44,128 nucleotides of DNA, taken from positions 1-44,128 of the forward strand of contig NZ_JANUXY010000012.1 in assembly GCF_024814435.1 (NCBI RefSeq). The letters are read 5' to 3'. This DNA is from Staphylococcus americanisciuri. Lineage in GTDB: Bacteria; Bacillota; Bacilli; Staphylococcales; Staphylococcaceae. The translations under genes were made by a program, and so were the position numbers. Each line of letters starts with the position of its first letter. Within the stretch, counting starts at the first letter, position 1. Positions 23,605-31,937 of this stretch are shown piece after piece. The notes under the pieces were generated by a model. It had not been told where the DNA came from and made no database searches. It saw only the letters and a list, made by a program, of their open reading frames with translations.

Positions 23605-24982
23605 CTTCTATAGATGGGAGTTGATTGTTAAAGTCAATGTTATCCTGCTCAATTCGTTCTAGTTCAGCAACCGGATCATCGACCCAAGGGTGATTTGTAA
23701 CGATAGTTTCTTTAGATAAAAATTGAGATTGCACTGCGATTTGTGATTGTTCAAGTTCATTCACCATCACATTGAAATTAAACGTAATCTCAACATCTTG
23801 TACTTTGATATTTAATTTGTAAAAGTCAATGATGTACTGCAACAACTCTTGTAACGCTGTCAGTGTTTTATTTTTTAACTTGTTCGCTTTCAAATCTAAG
23901 TTGCTATACATAAATTTGAGTGCGATGCCCGATGGACTATTACCGAACTTATCTTGTTGAAAGTCAACACCTTGACCAAATTCAATAATATAATCACGTA
24001 ACATGTCTAAATACTCTTTTGAAGATTGCACAGGAACTTCAATTTGAATCGTATCTACACCACTACCATCACCATCAACATTGATAGCTTTGTAGTATTT
24101 TAAATTACGCATAAATTCATCCAAGTTCTGTCCTTCGTATCCTTTTAAAACGTAAATCAATTCAGTTGATTCATCAAAAGTGTTTTGTGTGTCAGACAAG
24201 CGCTTATCCATTGCGTCAATAATTGTCTTATACATAAACAAGTCACTAACTTCTTGTGGGTTGTTTTTAAACGGAATAAAAGGAACACGCCCCCAACTTA
24301 CATGATTATCACCAATATAATAATGCGCTTGTATATGTTCGTCACCATGATAATAGTCAGGTATTAATTGACCTTCGTGATATTCATAATACGTAACGTC
24401 TGTATCCGTCCAATATTCAACACGTTCAGCCTCATCCAACACATAATACCTAATGAATCCTTTCAACTTGTCACGCTCTTTATTTGTCCAAATTGGAATA
24501 GCTTGTTCTGCTGGCACTCTGAATGTCTTAAAATCTCCATCTTCGTCGATATATGGTTGTATCCACTCGATACCTTTGTTACTAGCTGCAGTTAAAATAT
24601 CTACTAGCTTGTCATCCCATTTATGATTTAAAACATGTTGTATTGTTTTAAGAGCTTTATCGTCATCTGTTCCAAAAGTCACCGGATTAGCAACAGCGTA
24701 CGCAACTTTTTGATCTACTAAGTTTTGATGATAATTAGTGTACATTCGCCAATCTGGCTTTAAAGGATCAATATTGCCAGCATTATCTAATTTAGGCGCT
24801 AAGTGTAGTACGTCAGGGTCATGGTTGTAATATCTTTCTCCTGTTATTATTTTTTCAATTTTAGGCTTATGGTCATTAATCAAACGTATAATCATTTCTT
24901 CCTGTGTCTCGTATTTAGGTGCAAGCTTTTCGACAATACGTTCATGATATGGTTTTTCATTCGGCCAGTATATAACAATCAC
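23564..24982 (-). CDS. portal protein, SPP1 gp6-like (472 aa)
   Basis: Dodecameric portal for DNA entry and exit. The sequence shows the SPP1-type family features: NHKPKIEKIITGERYYNHDP near the N-terminus, GIEWIQPYIDEDGDFKTFRV, WGRVPFIPFKNNPQEVSDLF, and the late SGIALKFMYSNLDLKANKLK helix region. Length is normal. It follows terL by 4 nt and is translationally linked to the minor head gene. Confidence 0.93.
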   Translation of the reverse strand: MIVIYWPNEKPYHERIVEKLAPKYETQEEMIIRLINDHKPKIEKIITGERYYNHDPDVLHLAPKLDNAGNIDPLKPDWRMYTNYHQNLVDQKVAYAVANPVTFGTDDDKALKTIQHVLNHKWDDKLVDILTAASNKGIEWIQPYIDEDGDFKTFRVPAEQAIPIWTNKERDKLKGFIRYYVLDEAERVEYWTDTDVTYYEYHEGQLIPDYYHGDEHIQAHYYIGDNHVSWGRVPFIPFKNNPQEVSDLFMYKTIIDAMDKRLSDTQNTFDESTELIYVLKGYEGQNLDEFMRNLKYYKAINVDGDGSGVDTIQIEVPVQSSKEYLDMLRDYIIEFGQGVDFQQDKFGNSPSGIALKFMYSNLDLKANKLKNKTLTALQELLQYIIDFYKLNIKVQDVEITFNFNVMVNELEQSQIAVQSQFLSKETIVTNHPWVDDPVAELERIEQDNIDFNNQLPSIEGDDDDRTQNNKSR

Positions 24983-24986
24983 TCCT

Positions 24987-26252
24987 TCACTTTAAAATAG
25001 ACATTTTACGTTGCTTCATATCACGCTCAAATGCATAACGTGTCGCATCGATTGTATGGTTGTCCTTATCTTCCAATCTAGGTTTAACATTGCCATCCTT
25101 ATCCGTCTCATAATCTATATTTTCAAATTCTCGTGCAATATTTGGTGTGCGCTTTGGATCAATCACAATAGCTTCTAAATCATCAAGCCATTGTTCGCCG
25201 TATTCAACACTGTCAGCACCCTTTTTAACACCTTTAATCCGTTTAATGCCATGCTCTTTCTTAAGTTCATCAATCGATTTAGGTTCGGCTGAATCAGCAT
25301 ATATATCATCGGATTGATAGCCCTTTTCCCATAGCCATTTTGCAAACTGTCTATTGCTAATCTGAACACCATAATACTCATCCACTGCATAAATAATGCG
25401 TTTCTTTTTATCATAATGCCATCGTACAAAAGCCAACGGATCAGTTGCATACCCAAAGTCGACGGCATTACGTATGTTGTCGAATGACTTATACAATTCA
25501 TCTGATATATTTTCAATTTGTAAATTATTAAATGGCACAACACCACTCCCTATCGCTTCGCCCATATATTCCCACCTATACCGCAATTTATTTCGTTGTT
25601 TAGCTGCTTCTGCCTCTTGTATAAATTGCTTTGAAATGAACGGATTATCTAAATACGTTGAATGATGCACAAACGTGTTATCTGGTTGGAATGACGATTC
25701 ATATTTTTTGTTAACCCAAGATTGCTTACGCTTGGGTGGGTTATAGCTGTAAAAAAACTTATAAAAAAGACCATCACCCAATTCGCCACGTAATAGTGAG
25801 TTAGTGATGGTTGTCACTTCATCTTCTGTTTTGAATTCCGCCAGTTCTTCTATCCACATTATAGAAAAAGGGAAACGGCTATCTTTAAGCGATTTTAAAC
25901 GCTCTGGGTTTTGTGCACCTCTGAAGATAATACGATTTCCACGCGGTACGTATGTTAATTCCATTGGCGACACTTTAACCTTGAACAAATGCGACACACC
26001 TTGCTGTTCGATTGCCCATTTAATTTGCTCAAATACAGATGTCGCAAGTGTATTGTCAGTCTTACGAACAACAACAGCATTAACCGGGTAACGCATAATT
26101 AGCTGAACAATTATGTGCGATATGTCAGATGACTTACCGCTACCCCGTCCACCTTTGGCAACTATGTTCAATACACTACTGTCTTTCGTTTTCCGCCAAA
26201 TGTCGTGAAATGGCTTAGGTATTAATTCAGACAAATTAATCGATGTCGTCAT
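24987..26252 (-). CDS. terL: terminase large subunit (421 aa)
   Basis: Packaging motor ATPase and headful nuclease. The Walker A variant is GGRGSGKSSDIS (near residue 34), and Walker B is FSIMWIEELAEF (near 130). The C-terminal RNase H-like nuclease has AVDFGYATDPLAFV, DSAEPKSIDEL and DNHTIDATRYAFERD, which carry the metal-binding acidic residues. It belongs to the terminase_3/PBSX group of phi11-like pac phages. The gene overlaps terS. Confidence 0.95.
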   Translation of the reverse strand: MTTSINLSELIPKPFHDIWRKTKDSSVLNIVAKGGRGSGKSSDISHIIVQLIMRYPVNAVVVRKTDNTLATSVFEQIKWAIEQQGVSHLFKVKVSPMELTYVPRGNRIIFRGAQNPERLKSLKDSRFPFSIMWIEELAEFKTEDEVTTITNSLLRGELGDGLFYKFFYSYNPPKRKQSWVNKKYESSFQPDNTFVHHSTYLDNPFISKQFIQEAEAAKQRNKLRYRWEYMGEAIGSGVVPFNNLQIENISDELYKSFDNIRNAVDFGYATDPLAFVRWHYDKKKRIIYAVDEYYGVQISNRQFAKWLWEKGYQSDDIYADSAEPKSIDELKKEHGIKRIKGVKKGADSVEYGEQWLDDLEAIVIDPKRTPNIAREFENIDYETDKDGNVKPRLEDKDNHTIDATRYAFERDMKQRKMSILK

Positions 26253-26655
26253 TAAATACCACCGCTCCTGTATGTTCTACTTGTTGCTTATCTGTCCACA
26301 TCATGTAGCGTTTACCAAGTAATTCAGCTGCCTTAATTCTATCCTTTGCACTTACGTCTATACTTTCAATCTCTTGAGCACCATCGCCTACACCTATCAA
26401 AGTCTGTTCTTTAGTTTCTCCTCTAAACACAGAAGTTAGATATTGCAATATCTCATCTTGATCTGCAATGCTATCTTTCTTTATTTCTTCCAATCTTGCA
26501 TCAATATAAGATTTTATCCCAACTTTTCCCAACATTTTACTACCATTCTTGTTCGCATAGTTATGACTATAACCTGCATTAATAGCAGACTGATAGATGT
26601 TACCTGTTCTAATATATTCGTCAGCAAACTTTTGTTGTTTCAAACTTAACTTCAT
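26236..26655 (-). CDS. terS: terminase small subunit (139 aa)
   Basis: Terminase_2 family, with the N-terminal DNA-binding part LSLKQQKFADEYIRTGNIYQ...AINAGYSHNYANKNGSKML being the family signature. It recognises pac, which in related staphylococcal phages lies in or near this gene. The start is the ATG after GGTGGT. It is the first gene of the late operon, 230 bp downstream of rinA. Confidence 0.93.
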   Translation of the reverse strand: MKLSLKQQKFADEYIRTGNIYQSAINAGYSHNYANKNGSKMLGKVGIKSYIDARLEEIKKDSIADQDEILQYLTSVFRGETKEQTLIGVGDGAQEIESIDVSAKDRIKAAELLGKRYMMWTDKQQVEHTGAVVFNDDID

Positions 26656-26696
26656 TTCATTTACCACCAACTCTCACGTTAATCACATTTTAAGTA

Positions 26697-26726
26697 TTAA
26701 AAAAGACGCCCCGAAAAAGGACGTCT
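26697..26726 (-). terminator. terminator in the rinA-terS leader
   Basis: On the minus strand AGACGTCC pairs with GGGGCGTCT around TTTTTC, then TTTTTTAATA follows. It ends the early transcript before terS or acts as an attenuator in the late leader. The late promoter is likely to lie upstream of it, so some antitermination or readthrough is needed. Confidence 0.8.
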
Positions 26727-26781
26727 GACCGCATATTTAGAAAGGAGAAAACAGCACGAATACCTCAAATTATAGGAAGTA

Positions 26782-26882
26782 CAACAAATCATTAAACAAG
26801 ACGAAAAACTTCGTTGTACATTTCTGTACATTACCATAATATCTCATTTTAGGTGTCAAAAACTGTCATTTTACTGTCAACT
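26782..26882 (-). promoter_or_regulatory. candidate late promoter region / RinA target
   Basis: On the minus strand, just after the rinA stop, TGACA occurs three times with 11- and 10-bp spacing (in TTGACAGTAAAATGACAG and TTTTTGACACC), the helical period of a direct-repeat operator. A possible -10 lies in GATATTATGG beyond them. A second symmetric motif TGTACA-N4-TGTACA follows. RinA proteins activate terS transcription from the equivalent position in staphylococcal phages. Confidence 0.55.
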
Positions 26883-27305
26883 TTAGTGTTCTCCTAGTTC
26901 TTCTGCCAGTTTTAAAACTACTTTCTTTTTAATTCTGTTACCCGTACTTTCCGAGATATGAATATCTCCACATACGGCAACTAATGTCTTCTTGTTGAAA
27001 TAGTACTCTTGAATAAATTCTCTCTCTTTCCTACTAGACGTATTGATAATGCGTTCTATCGCTCTTTTGAACTCGAGTATCTTGCCACGTCTTATGTTAC
27101 AAAGATAGTTAACTACCACCATTTCTGTTTTAGATGAGGTAGTTGGCACACGCTCTCCACCTATGTTTGTGTCTGTTGGAAGCCAGGGGTTTATAACGCT
27201 TTCCCTTAAATCCTCCAACTGTTTGTCGTAATTGGGATAATCACATAGTTCATCTTCCAGTTTTCTAACAGTAGACAATTTAAGTCCGTACTTTTTCTTA
27301 GTCAT
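26883..27305 (-). CDS. rinA: RinA-type late transcriptional activator (140 aa)
   Basis: Matches the RinA/ArpU family: N-terminal KYGLKLSTVRKLEDELCDYP and DTNIGG-type loop. The C-terminal region is sigma-factor-like (LEFKRAIERIINTSSRKERE, then FNKKTLVAVCGDIHISESTG), with a helix-turn-helix for DNA binding. It is the last early gene and directly precedes the late operon, as in phi11. The ribosome-binding site is GGAGG. Confidence 0.9.
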   Translation of the reverse strand: MTKKKYGLKLSTVRKLEDELCDYPNYDKQLEDLRESVINPWLPTDTNIGGERVPTTSSKTEMVVVNYLCNIRRGKILEFKRAIERIINTSSRKEREFIQEYYFNKKTLVAVCGDIHISESTGNRIKKKVVLKLAEELGEH

Positions 27306-27326
27306 TACATGCCTCCATATGATTCA

Positions 27327-27404
27327 TCATCTTTTCAGCACCTCTTTTATTTTCTCTAATATGTCTTTTGTTTTACAGGTCTTCTTGTTTGACGAACCTG
27401 CCAT
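27327..27404 (-). CDS. 25-aa lysine-rich peptide between mazG-like gene and rinA
   Basis: MAGSSNKKTCKTKDILEKIK and the rest form a basic amphipathic helix. The ATG overlaps the end of the MazG-like gene in another frame, after AAAGGTG, and the ORF fills most of the gap before rinA. Small ORFs (rinB class and others) occur here in related phages. No family is assigned. Confidence 0.4.
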   Translation of the reverse strand: MAGSSNKKTCKTKDILEKIKEVLKR

Positions 27405-27924
27405 CACGCATTTCACCTTTCCTGTCTTTTATTTCGTCGTAAGCCAGCTGTACGCATGTTTTTAAATCTGTGCCGTGGGCTTTTGCTGTTTTATCTAGCA
27501 AGTTCACAAGAGCCCCAAGTATTTTTTCTGTTTCTGTAAGATTTTTGCGTATTTGGTAATCATCAGTGTTGGATGCCCAACTTTTCGCACCTATTGCCTT
27601 TAGCCTTATATTACCTTCCTTTAGATTTACACCTACATATGCTAACAACATGGTAAAACGTAAAGTGTCCGCATCCTCAAATACATCAATATCTTTGTGT
27701 TCCATAACTTCTTGCATATCACCGTTAATCTGTTGTGCCATAATAGTAATAACCACAAACATGTCGCCTATGCTGTCTTTGATAAGTTTCTCATCTTGTT
27801 TGTTCAAACCTTTCACAAGTTCTCCATGTTCTTCAACAAGCTTGTCATACTGTTTCATTGGATTCGCGTTGTGTAAGTCGCGGTCAATGCTCCATCGTTC
27901 AATCTTTTTAATTAGTTCGTTCAT
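27373..27924 (-). CDS. MazG-like nucleotide pyrophosphohydrolase (183 aa)
   Basis: Residues 20-60 contain the MazG signature KLVEEHGELVKGLNKQDEKL and KDSIGDMFVV, i.e. EE...E and D acidic residues that bind Mg2+ and hydrolyse NTPs. A second helical half follows (GALVNLLDKTAKAHGTDLKT). Phage MazG proteins are thought to limit stress alarmones or clean nucleotide pools during infection. The ATG is chosen 9 nt after AAAGGAG; a longer upstream frame is not supported. Confidence 0.85.
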   Translation of the reverse strand: MNELIKKIERWSIDRDLHNANPMKQYDKLVEEHGELVKGLNKQDEKLIKDSIGDMFVVITIMAQQINGDMQEVMEHKDIDVFEDADTLRFTMLLAYVGVNLKEGNIRLKAIGAKSWASNTDDYQIRKNLTETEKILGALVNLLDKTAKAHGTDLKTCVQLAYDEIKDRKGEMRDGRFVKQEDL

Positions 27925-28309
27925 ATCCGTTCTCCTTTTCACTCTCTAAAATTTTGTTTAGCTTATGACGCATATCGATGTACTTAGGACTGTGCGCTAC
28001 TGACGATTTGTAGTTGATGTGACTGACAAATAACTCAACGACTTCATCAAGTTTTCTCTTTAATTCGTCACGCTCGTCCATAACAAGCGCTGTCATTTTG
28101 ACTAACTTAATGTTTTCATCAGCATAATATTTACGCTGTTCACGTACACATGCAATATCGTCAATCAATTCATCACGTTCTCGTTTAAACCGATCTCGCT
28201 CGTCAGATAGCTTTGCGACCGTTTTGAGCAATCTACTATTCTCACTATCTAACTTGACACGTTCTGCGCACAAATCTGCAATTCGGCGTTTGTAATCTTT
28301 ACTCAACAA
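27908..28309 (-). CDS. coiled-coil protein of the early operon (133 aa)
   Basis: Almost the whole protein is one long heptad-like helix (AERVKLDSENSRLLKTVAKL, ERDRFKRERDELIDDIACVR). No enzymatic motif is visible. The likely start is TTG at 28309, after GAAGGTGAGC and overlapping the end of the upstream gene by 11 nt. The N-terminal extension in the longer frame lies inside the upstream gene and is doubtful. Confidence 0.7.
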   Translation of the reverse strand: MLSKDYKRRIADLCAERVKLDSENSRLLKTVAKLSDERDRFKRERDELIDDIACVREQRKYYADENIKLVKMTALVMDERDELKRKLDEVVELFVSHINYKSSVAHSPKYIDMRHKLNKILESEKENGYERTN

Positions 28310-28706
28310 GCTCACCTTCTTTCCAAATGAGATGCATAGTGCCGTCGTATCGTTCAAGGTAGAAAGCTAAAGATGTTGCGCCTAAAGATTTTGAGAATTT
28401 TATGCAGCTATTAACGGATTGTGGTGATTCCCAATTTACATACTTCACATCTCCCACACAATTTTTTATTTTTTCAACTAAACCTTTCAGCTCAGTATCC
28501 TCATCAATTTCTTGCTCAATTTCAATCTCAAAAGTATCTTCGGGAAAAAAGTCAATAATTTCAAAATCAGCTAAATCCTCATCGCTAGGATATACTCTCG
28601 TTCCTTCGAAGCCTTCATATGGTTTCCATTCAGTTTCTTCGTATTTAATTTTACTAAGCAACTCGTCAAGCCCAACTCGCTTCTTCTTTACTTTGATTTT
28701 CGCCAT
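28299..28706 (-). CDS. unknown acidic early protein (135 aa)
   Basis: A basic N-terminus (KIKVKKKRVGLDELLSKIKY) is followed by a very acidic middle (DEDLADFEIIDFFPEDTFEI) and a C-terminal alpha/beta segment ending CIKFSKSLGATSLAFYLERY. Function is not recognised. The ATG at 28706 has GAGGG at useful distance. Confidence 0.65.
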   Translation of the reverse strand: MAKIKVKKKRVGLDELLSKIKYEETEWKPYEGFEGTRVYPSDEDLADFEIIDFFPEDTFEIEIEQEIDEDTELKGLVEKIKNCVGDVKYVNWESPQSVNSCIKFSKSLGATSLAFYLERYDGTMHLIWKEGELVE

Positions 28707-28707
28707 G

Positions 28708-29016
28708 TTACTCATCCCTCTTTAATATTTTCTCAAATGTATCTTCGTCTACTTCGACTACTACTAAATCAGCATATTTTAACCACGAGTAGGGTTGGAA
28801 ACTGCACACAAAATCCTCCCCATAGCGTTCTTTCAAAAACTTTTTGTGGGCTTTCTCTATGCGTTTCGCCTCTTGCTCAATTTCTTCAAATGATGGTTCT
28901 GAACCATCTCGAGAATAAATTAAGTATGCTTCCGATACTTCTGTTGTAACGCCTGGTTCTGACGCAATATAAACACCTTTTTGGTCTTTCATTTCATAAA
29001 CGACAACCTTACGCAT
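28708..29016 (-). CDS. unknown early protein (102 aa)
   Basis: N-terminal strands (MRKVVVYEMKDQKGVYIASE) are followed by a charged helix (EIEQEAKRIEKAHKKFLKER) and a C-terminal strand (YADLVVVEVDEDTFEKIL). It overlaps the YopX gene end and has AAGGAGGA upstream. Not recognised. Confidence 0.65.
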   Translation of the reverse strand: MRKVVVYEMKDQKGVYIASEPGVTTEVSEAYLIYSRDGSEPSFEEIEQEAKRIEKAHKKFLKERYGEDFVCSFQPYSWLKYADLVVVEVDEDTFEKILKRDE

Positions 29017-29449
29017 TCATGTCTTCCTCCTTTAACAAATGTGGATGTTCACATATGTTACAAAGCACTTCTAAACAATGATCTTTCATAATTTGATGTA
29101 ATTCGTATTTCTCATGTGTATAAAGTAATTCAATGCCAAAACATGCTTTATCTGACATCCATATTATGACACCATCATCATCAATTCTTTTGTCGTAACG
29201 ATATCTAAATCGCACTATGTCACCCTCATAAACTTCTACATCATTTTCATCAAAAACCCCTGTCGCCGCCATAATGTCAACTTCATCAAACGTAAGTCGA
29301 TACAATTTCAATCCGAAACTCGACTTATCCATATTGATAAACGGTTCTGATACTAACAGTTCTCTTCTGTTAGGGTAGACCTCCAAAATGTCCTTATAAT
29401 TAAACATTTTCTTTTGCTTTTCATTCCATACTCTAAATTTCGGAATCAT
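29009..29449 (-). CDS. YopX family protein (146 aa)
   Basis: Starts IPKFRVWNEKQKKMF and contains FDEVDIMAATGVFDENDVEVYEGDIVRF, the diagnostic YopX motif (M.yTGL.DknG.eIyEGDIV). A beta-barrel follows. Phage YopX proteins are common in early regions and of unknown role. Confidence 0.88.
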   Translation of the reverse strand: MIPKFRVWNEKQKKMFNYKDILEVYPNRRELLVSEPFINMDKSSFGLKLYRLTFDEVDIMAATGVFDENDVEVYEGDIVRFRYRYDKRIDDDGVIIWMSDKACFGIELLYTHEKYELHQIMKDHCLEVLCNICEHPHLLKEEDMNA

Positions 29450-29810
29450 CTTCGTTCAGCTCCTTCGCCTTGTTTCGTATAAATCGAACTCTCTGTTCGA
29501 CTCTGTTAATATCTTCTGGCTTTTTCCATTCACGAATTATTTCACTCTCAACATCTTTACCGTTTTCATAATCTAAAATAGCTAACACCTCATCGACTGT
29601 TAGGTATCCTATTGGCTCACACACATAGTTATTCGGCAATACTATAGCTAATTCAAATAAGCCTTGCTCACCACCATAAGAGTATCTATTGCGAATAACA
29701 CTTAGTACATACGGCGATTCTGTTCTGAACCTATATCTCTCCCCATCCAGCCATTCGCGCTCAAAAATTAAGTACGGGGATTCTAAAAAACGTGTTTCAA
29801 ATTTTGGCAT
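29433..29810 (-). CDS. unknown early protein (125 aa)
   Basis: N-terminal strands rich in aromatic residues (YLIFEREWLDGERYRFRTES) are followed by a helix with LTVDEVLAILDYENGKD and a basic C-terminal helix (INRVEQRVRFIRNKAKE). Overlaps YopX by 17 nt. No family recognised. Confidence 0.65.
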   Translation of the reverse strand: MPKFETRFLESPYLIFEREWLDGERYRFRTESPYVLSVIRNRYSYGGEQGLFELAIVLPNNYVCEPIGYLTVDEVLAILDYENGKDVESEIIREWKKPEDINRVEQRVRFIRNKAKELNEDDSEI

Positions 29811-29824
29811 ATTAGTTCAACTCC

Positions 29825-30211
29825 CTATTCTTTGTAATCCGGTTTCGCTGGTATCCACATTTTTGGATTGTAGTTAATTTCGTATTGATACTTACTAACG
29901 TTCTTCGTAGTAACATCTTCGACTACATATGACACATTGTCTGACAGCCCAATAATGTGCTTTTGAAATTCGCCGTTTTGTTTCTCAACGACAACTTCAA
30001 GCTGGTTTTCTTTTGGATCAGCTTTAATTGACATGCGTCCAGACATTTGAAAAATAATATCTTGCTTAATTGCATTAATCACTGTGATTTTTCTGACAGT
30101 GTTGAAGTTGTCTGATTCCTCCGACAAGTTGTAACTCACTCTGTCTGCTTCATTCCCACATGCGCTTAGTAAAAATATTGTTGCTAATAAAACTGCAATT
30201 AACTTTTTCAT
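29825..30211 (-). CDS. phage-encoded lipoprotein (128 aa)
   Basis: A classic type II signal peptide is present: basic MKK, hydrophobic LIAVLLATIFLLSAC with the lipobox LSAC, so Cys18 would be lipidated and the mature protein anchored outside the membrane. The mature part is strand-rich (IIFQMSGRMSIKAD; HIIGLSDNVSYVVED) and ends YQYEINYNPKMWIP. Similar beta-sandwich lipoproteins occur in early regions of staphylococcal phages. Exclusion of other phages is possible but unproven. Confidence 0.8.
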   Translation of the reverse strand: MKKLIAVLLATIFLLSACGNEADRVSYNLSEESDNFNTVRKITVINAIKQDIIFQMSGRMSIKADPKENQLEVVVEKQNGEFQKHIIGLSDNVSYVVEDVTTKNVSKYQYEINYNPKMWIPAKPDYKE

Positions 30212-30423
30212 CTCATCATCTCCCTATTCTTTTTAACGTCAGCACGATTAACCAGCATGCTGACTTTGTTGTGATGTACTTTTACTACAAAGCCATTAAC
30301 ACCACGCTGTTCAAGTTCTCTCTGCAATTCTGTCGGCGACTTACCAACAGTGTTAATGCGATAACGCTGTTTTACAGTATCGCTAAGTTCACGTGTGCAC
30401 TTCTCATTTGCAGTGTTAATCAT
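30208..30423 (-). CDS. unknown small basic early protein (71 aa)
   Basis: The central TELQRELEQRGVNGFVVKVH suggests helix then strand, and the C-terminus is basic. Its stop overlaps the lipoprotein start (ATGA), so the two are translationally coupled. Not recognised. Confidence 0.6.
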   Translation of the reverse strand: MINTANEKCTRELSDTVKQRYRINTVGKSPTELQRELEQRGVNGFVVKVHHNKVSMLVNRADVKKNREMMR

Positions 30424-30467
30424 AGACGTTCCTGCACTTTAGTAATTTTGATGTTAGAAGTCCGTAT

Positions 30468-30872
30468 TTACTCATCTTTGGCACACCAACATTCTATTGC
30501 TAAACCTAAAGATTCTTGAGCCTTTTTCAAATCTTCTAAACCATTTTTAAAAGGTGCTCTAATGATGTATTTGGCACAATTCCCTACATGATAAGCAACT
30601 GAGCCTTGCTTATATCGTTCTGCAATTTTATTGATAAATGTTTTTGCTTCTGTGCCATCAGAAAACATATAATGCTTTGGTTTTACGACTGTGCTTTCAA
30701 CCTTTTCACTAGATGGTATTTTCTCCCATTCAGATTCGAAAGGGACATATGCTGTAATGCCTTTGTCTGTACGTACATAAAAATTGTCAGTGTACAAATT
30801 CAACACCTTGCCTAACAAAAAACCATTTTCAACAGTGATCTTCACTATATTTCCAATTTTTAACTTCTCCAT
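30468..30872 (-). CDS. DUF3310 (SaV-like) protein with N-terminal SH3-like barrel (134 aa)
   Basis: The C-terminal half (KPKHYMFSDGTEAKTFINKI...GNCAKYIIRAPFKNGLEDLKKA) is the DUF3310/SaV signature, common in phage nucleotide-kinase-like or host-takeover proteins. The N-terminal 50 residues form a small beta-barrel (KIGNIVKITVENGFLLGKVL). The ATG at 30872 follows GGGGAG with 8-9 nt. Confidence 0.8.
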   Translation of the reverse strand: MEKLKIGNIVKITVENGFLLGKVLNLYTDNFYVRTDKGITAYVPFESEWEKIPSSEKVESTVVKPKHYMFSDGTEAKTFINKIAERYKQGSVAYHVGNCAKYIIRAPFKNGLEDLKKAQESLGLAIECWCAKDE

Positions 30873-30885
30873 TCTAATCACTCCC

Positions 30886-31602
30886 CTAAATAAACTGAAC
30901 ATTGCCGTACAAGTCTGTTTTCACTCTTGCTATGCCTGATCTGCTCATCAAATACCTTCCATAATCACTAAGCTCGTGATTTTGCGGCACTGTACGGAGA
31001 TGAGGCTTTGACTTGCGTAATCTTTCTTCTCTATATCTACGTACACCTGCTTCAGTTAATCGTTCGTTAATCTCGTCTATCTCTTCATAATTAACGATTA
31101 GTGTTTCTTGTTCATGAGGATTTATATCTTTAACTACAGGTTTAGTCATTGCCTGCTCAAGCGTCATGCCTTTCGAAACACGTAAACCTATCACACTTGC
31201 TGTTATTCCAACTTTTTCAAGCTCGAGCAGTTGTTTATATGGTATTTCAATGTCAATGCCTCTAATCTTAGACTTGAATACGATATTGTCTACTGATCCT
31301 ACGTACTGACTGCTCAACTCCAATGCTAAGTCGATACTCCAGCCGTTTGCTAAACGCTCCTCAATAGTTGAAAGCGTCAGGGCTTTACGATCTTTTTTCT
31401 TTATCTGCTCTTTGGTGAGCTTCAGTCTCTTGTGATAGGTGTCGTTTATAATTTCTTTAATATCGACGCCTTGTTTCAATTTTTTACGAACAGTATTTTT
31501 CGAAAAACCGCTTGCTTCAGCAATTTGTGCGATAGATACCGTTTGTCCTTTATAATCAATCTTTTTAGTCCTGTCATTGTGTATTTCAGGTAACTCAAGC
31601 AT
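30886..31602 (-). CDS. DNA-binding early protein with helix-turn-helix (238 aa)
   Basis: Residues 22-48 (VSIAQIAEASGFSKNTVRKK) form a clear helix-turn-helix, and two further degenerate copies of the same logic appear at about 85-105 and 135-160 (ASVIGLRVSKGMTLEQAM), suggesting repeated recognition units. The C-terminal part is basic. It starts 1 bp after the VRR-NUC gene stop and lies near the iteron origin, so binding to the origin or regulating early genes is possible. Confidence 0.75.
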   Translation of the reverse strand: MLELPEIHNDRTKKIDYKGQTVSIAQIAEASGFSKNTVRKKLKQGVDIKEIINDTYHKRLKLTKEQIKKKDRKALTLSTIEERLANGWSIDLALELSSQYVGSVDNIVFKSKIRGIDIEIPYKQLLELEKVGITASVIGLRVSKGMTLEQAMTKPVVKDINPHEQETLIVNYEEIDEINERLTEAGVRRYREERLRKSKPHLRTVPQNHELSDYGRYLMSRSGIARVKTDLYGNVQFI

Positions 31603-31603
31603 G

Positions 31604-31912
31604 CTATCCCTCCTCTATGATTTTCAGTGCATCATCAACACTGTAGGCGACACCTGCAAGTGCTCCTTTACTCTTGACCACATCAATAAAATGTTGCTGT
31701 TCTTTTCTAACTTTGCCACCTGGCTTCTTTACTTCGATGAAAAATATTTGTCCATCTGGTCGAAAACCAAATAAGTCGCAAAAACCTTTGGGCAATCCTG
31801 TATCAAAAATACGTCCATCTAATGTTTTAACTTTGCCCACATTTGCCCTAAATATGATATTTTCTTTAGAAACAGCAATTCTAATTAAATTCTGTATATC
31901 TTGTTCGGTCAT
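31604..31912 (-). CDS. VRR-NUC domain nuclease (102 aa)
   Basis: A minimal PD-(D/E)XK nuclease of the VRR-NUC family: GLPKGFCDLFGF (Asp), FFIEVKKPGGKVRKEQQHFI (E-x-K and Gln). Phage members are standalone and act on branched or flap DNA, consistent with its place next to the primase-helicase. It completes the replication module. Confidence 0.9.
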   Translation of the reverse strand: MTEQDIQNLIRIAVSKENIIFRANVGKVKTLDGRIFDTGLPKGFCDLFGFRPDGQIFFIEVKKPGGKVRKEQQHFIDVVKSKGALAGVAYSVDDALKIIEEG

Positions 31913-31937
31913 TAACTTTCATCACTCCATTAATTTA

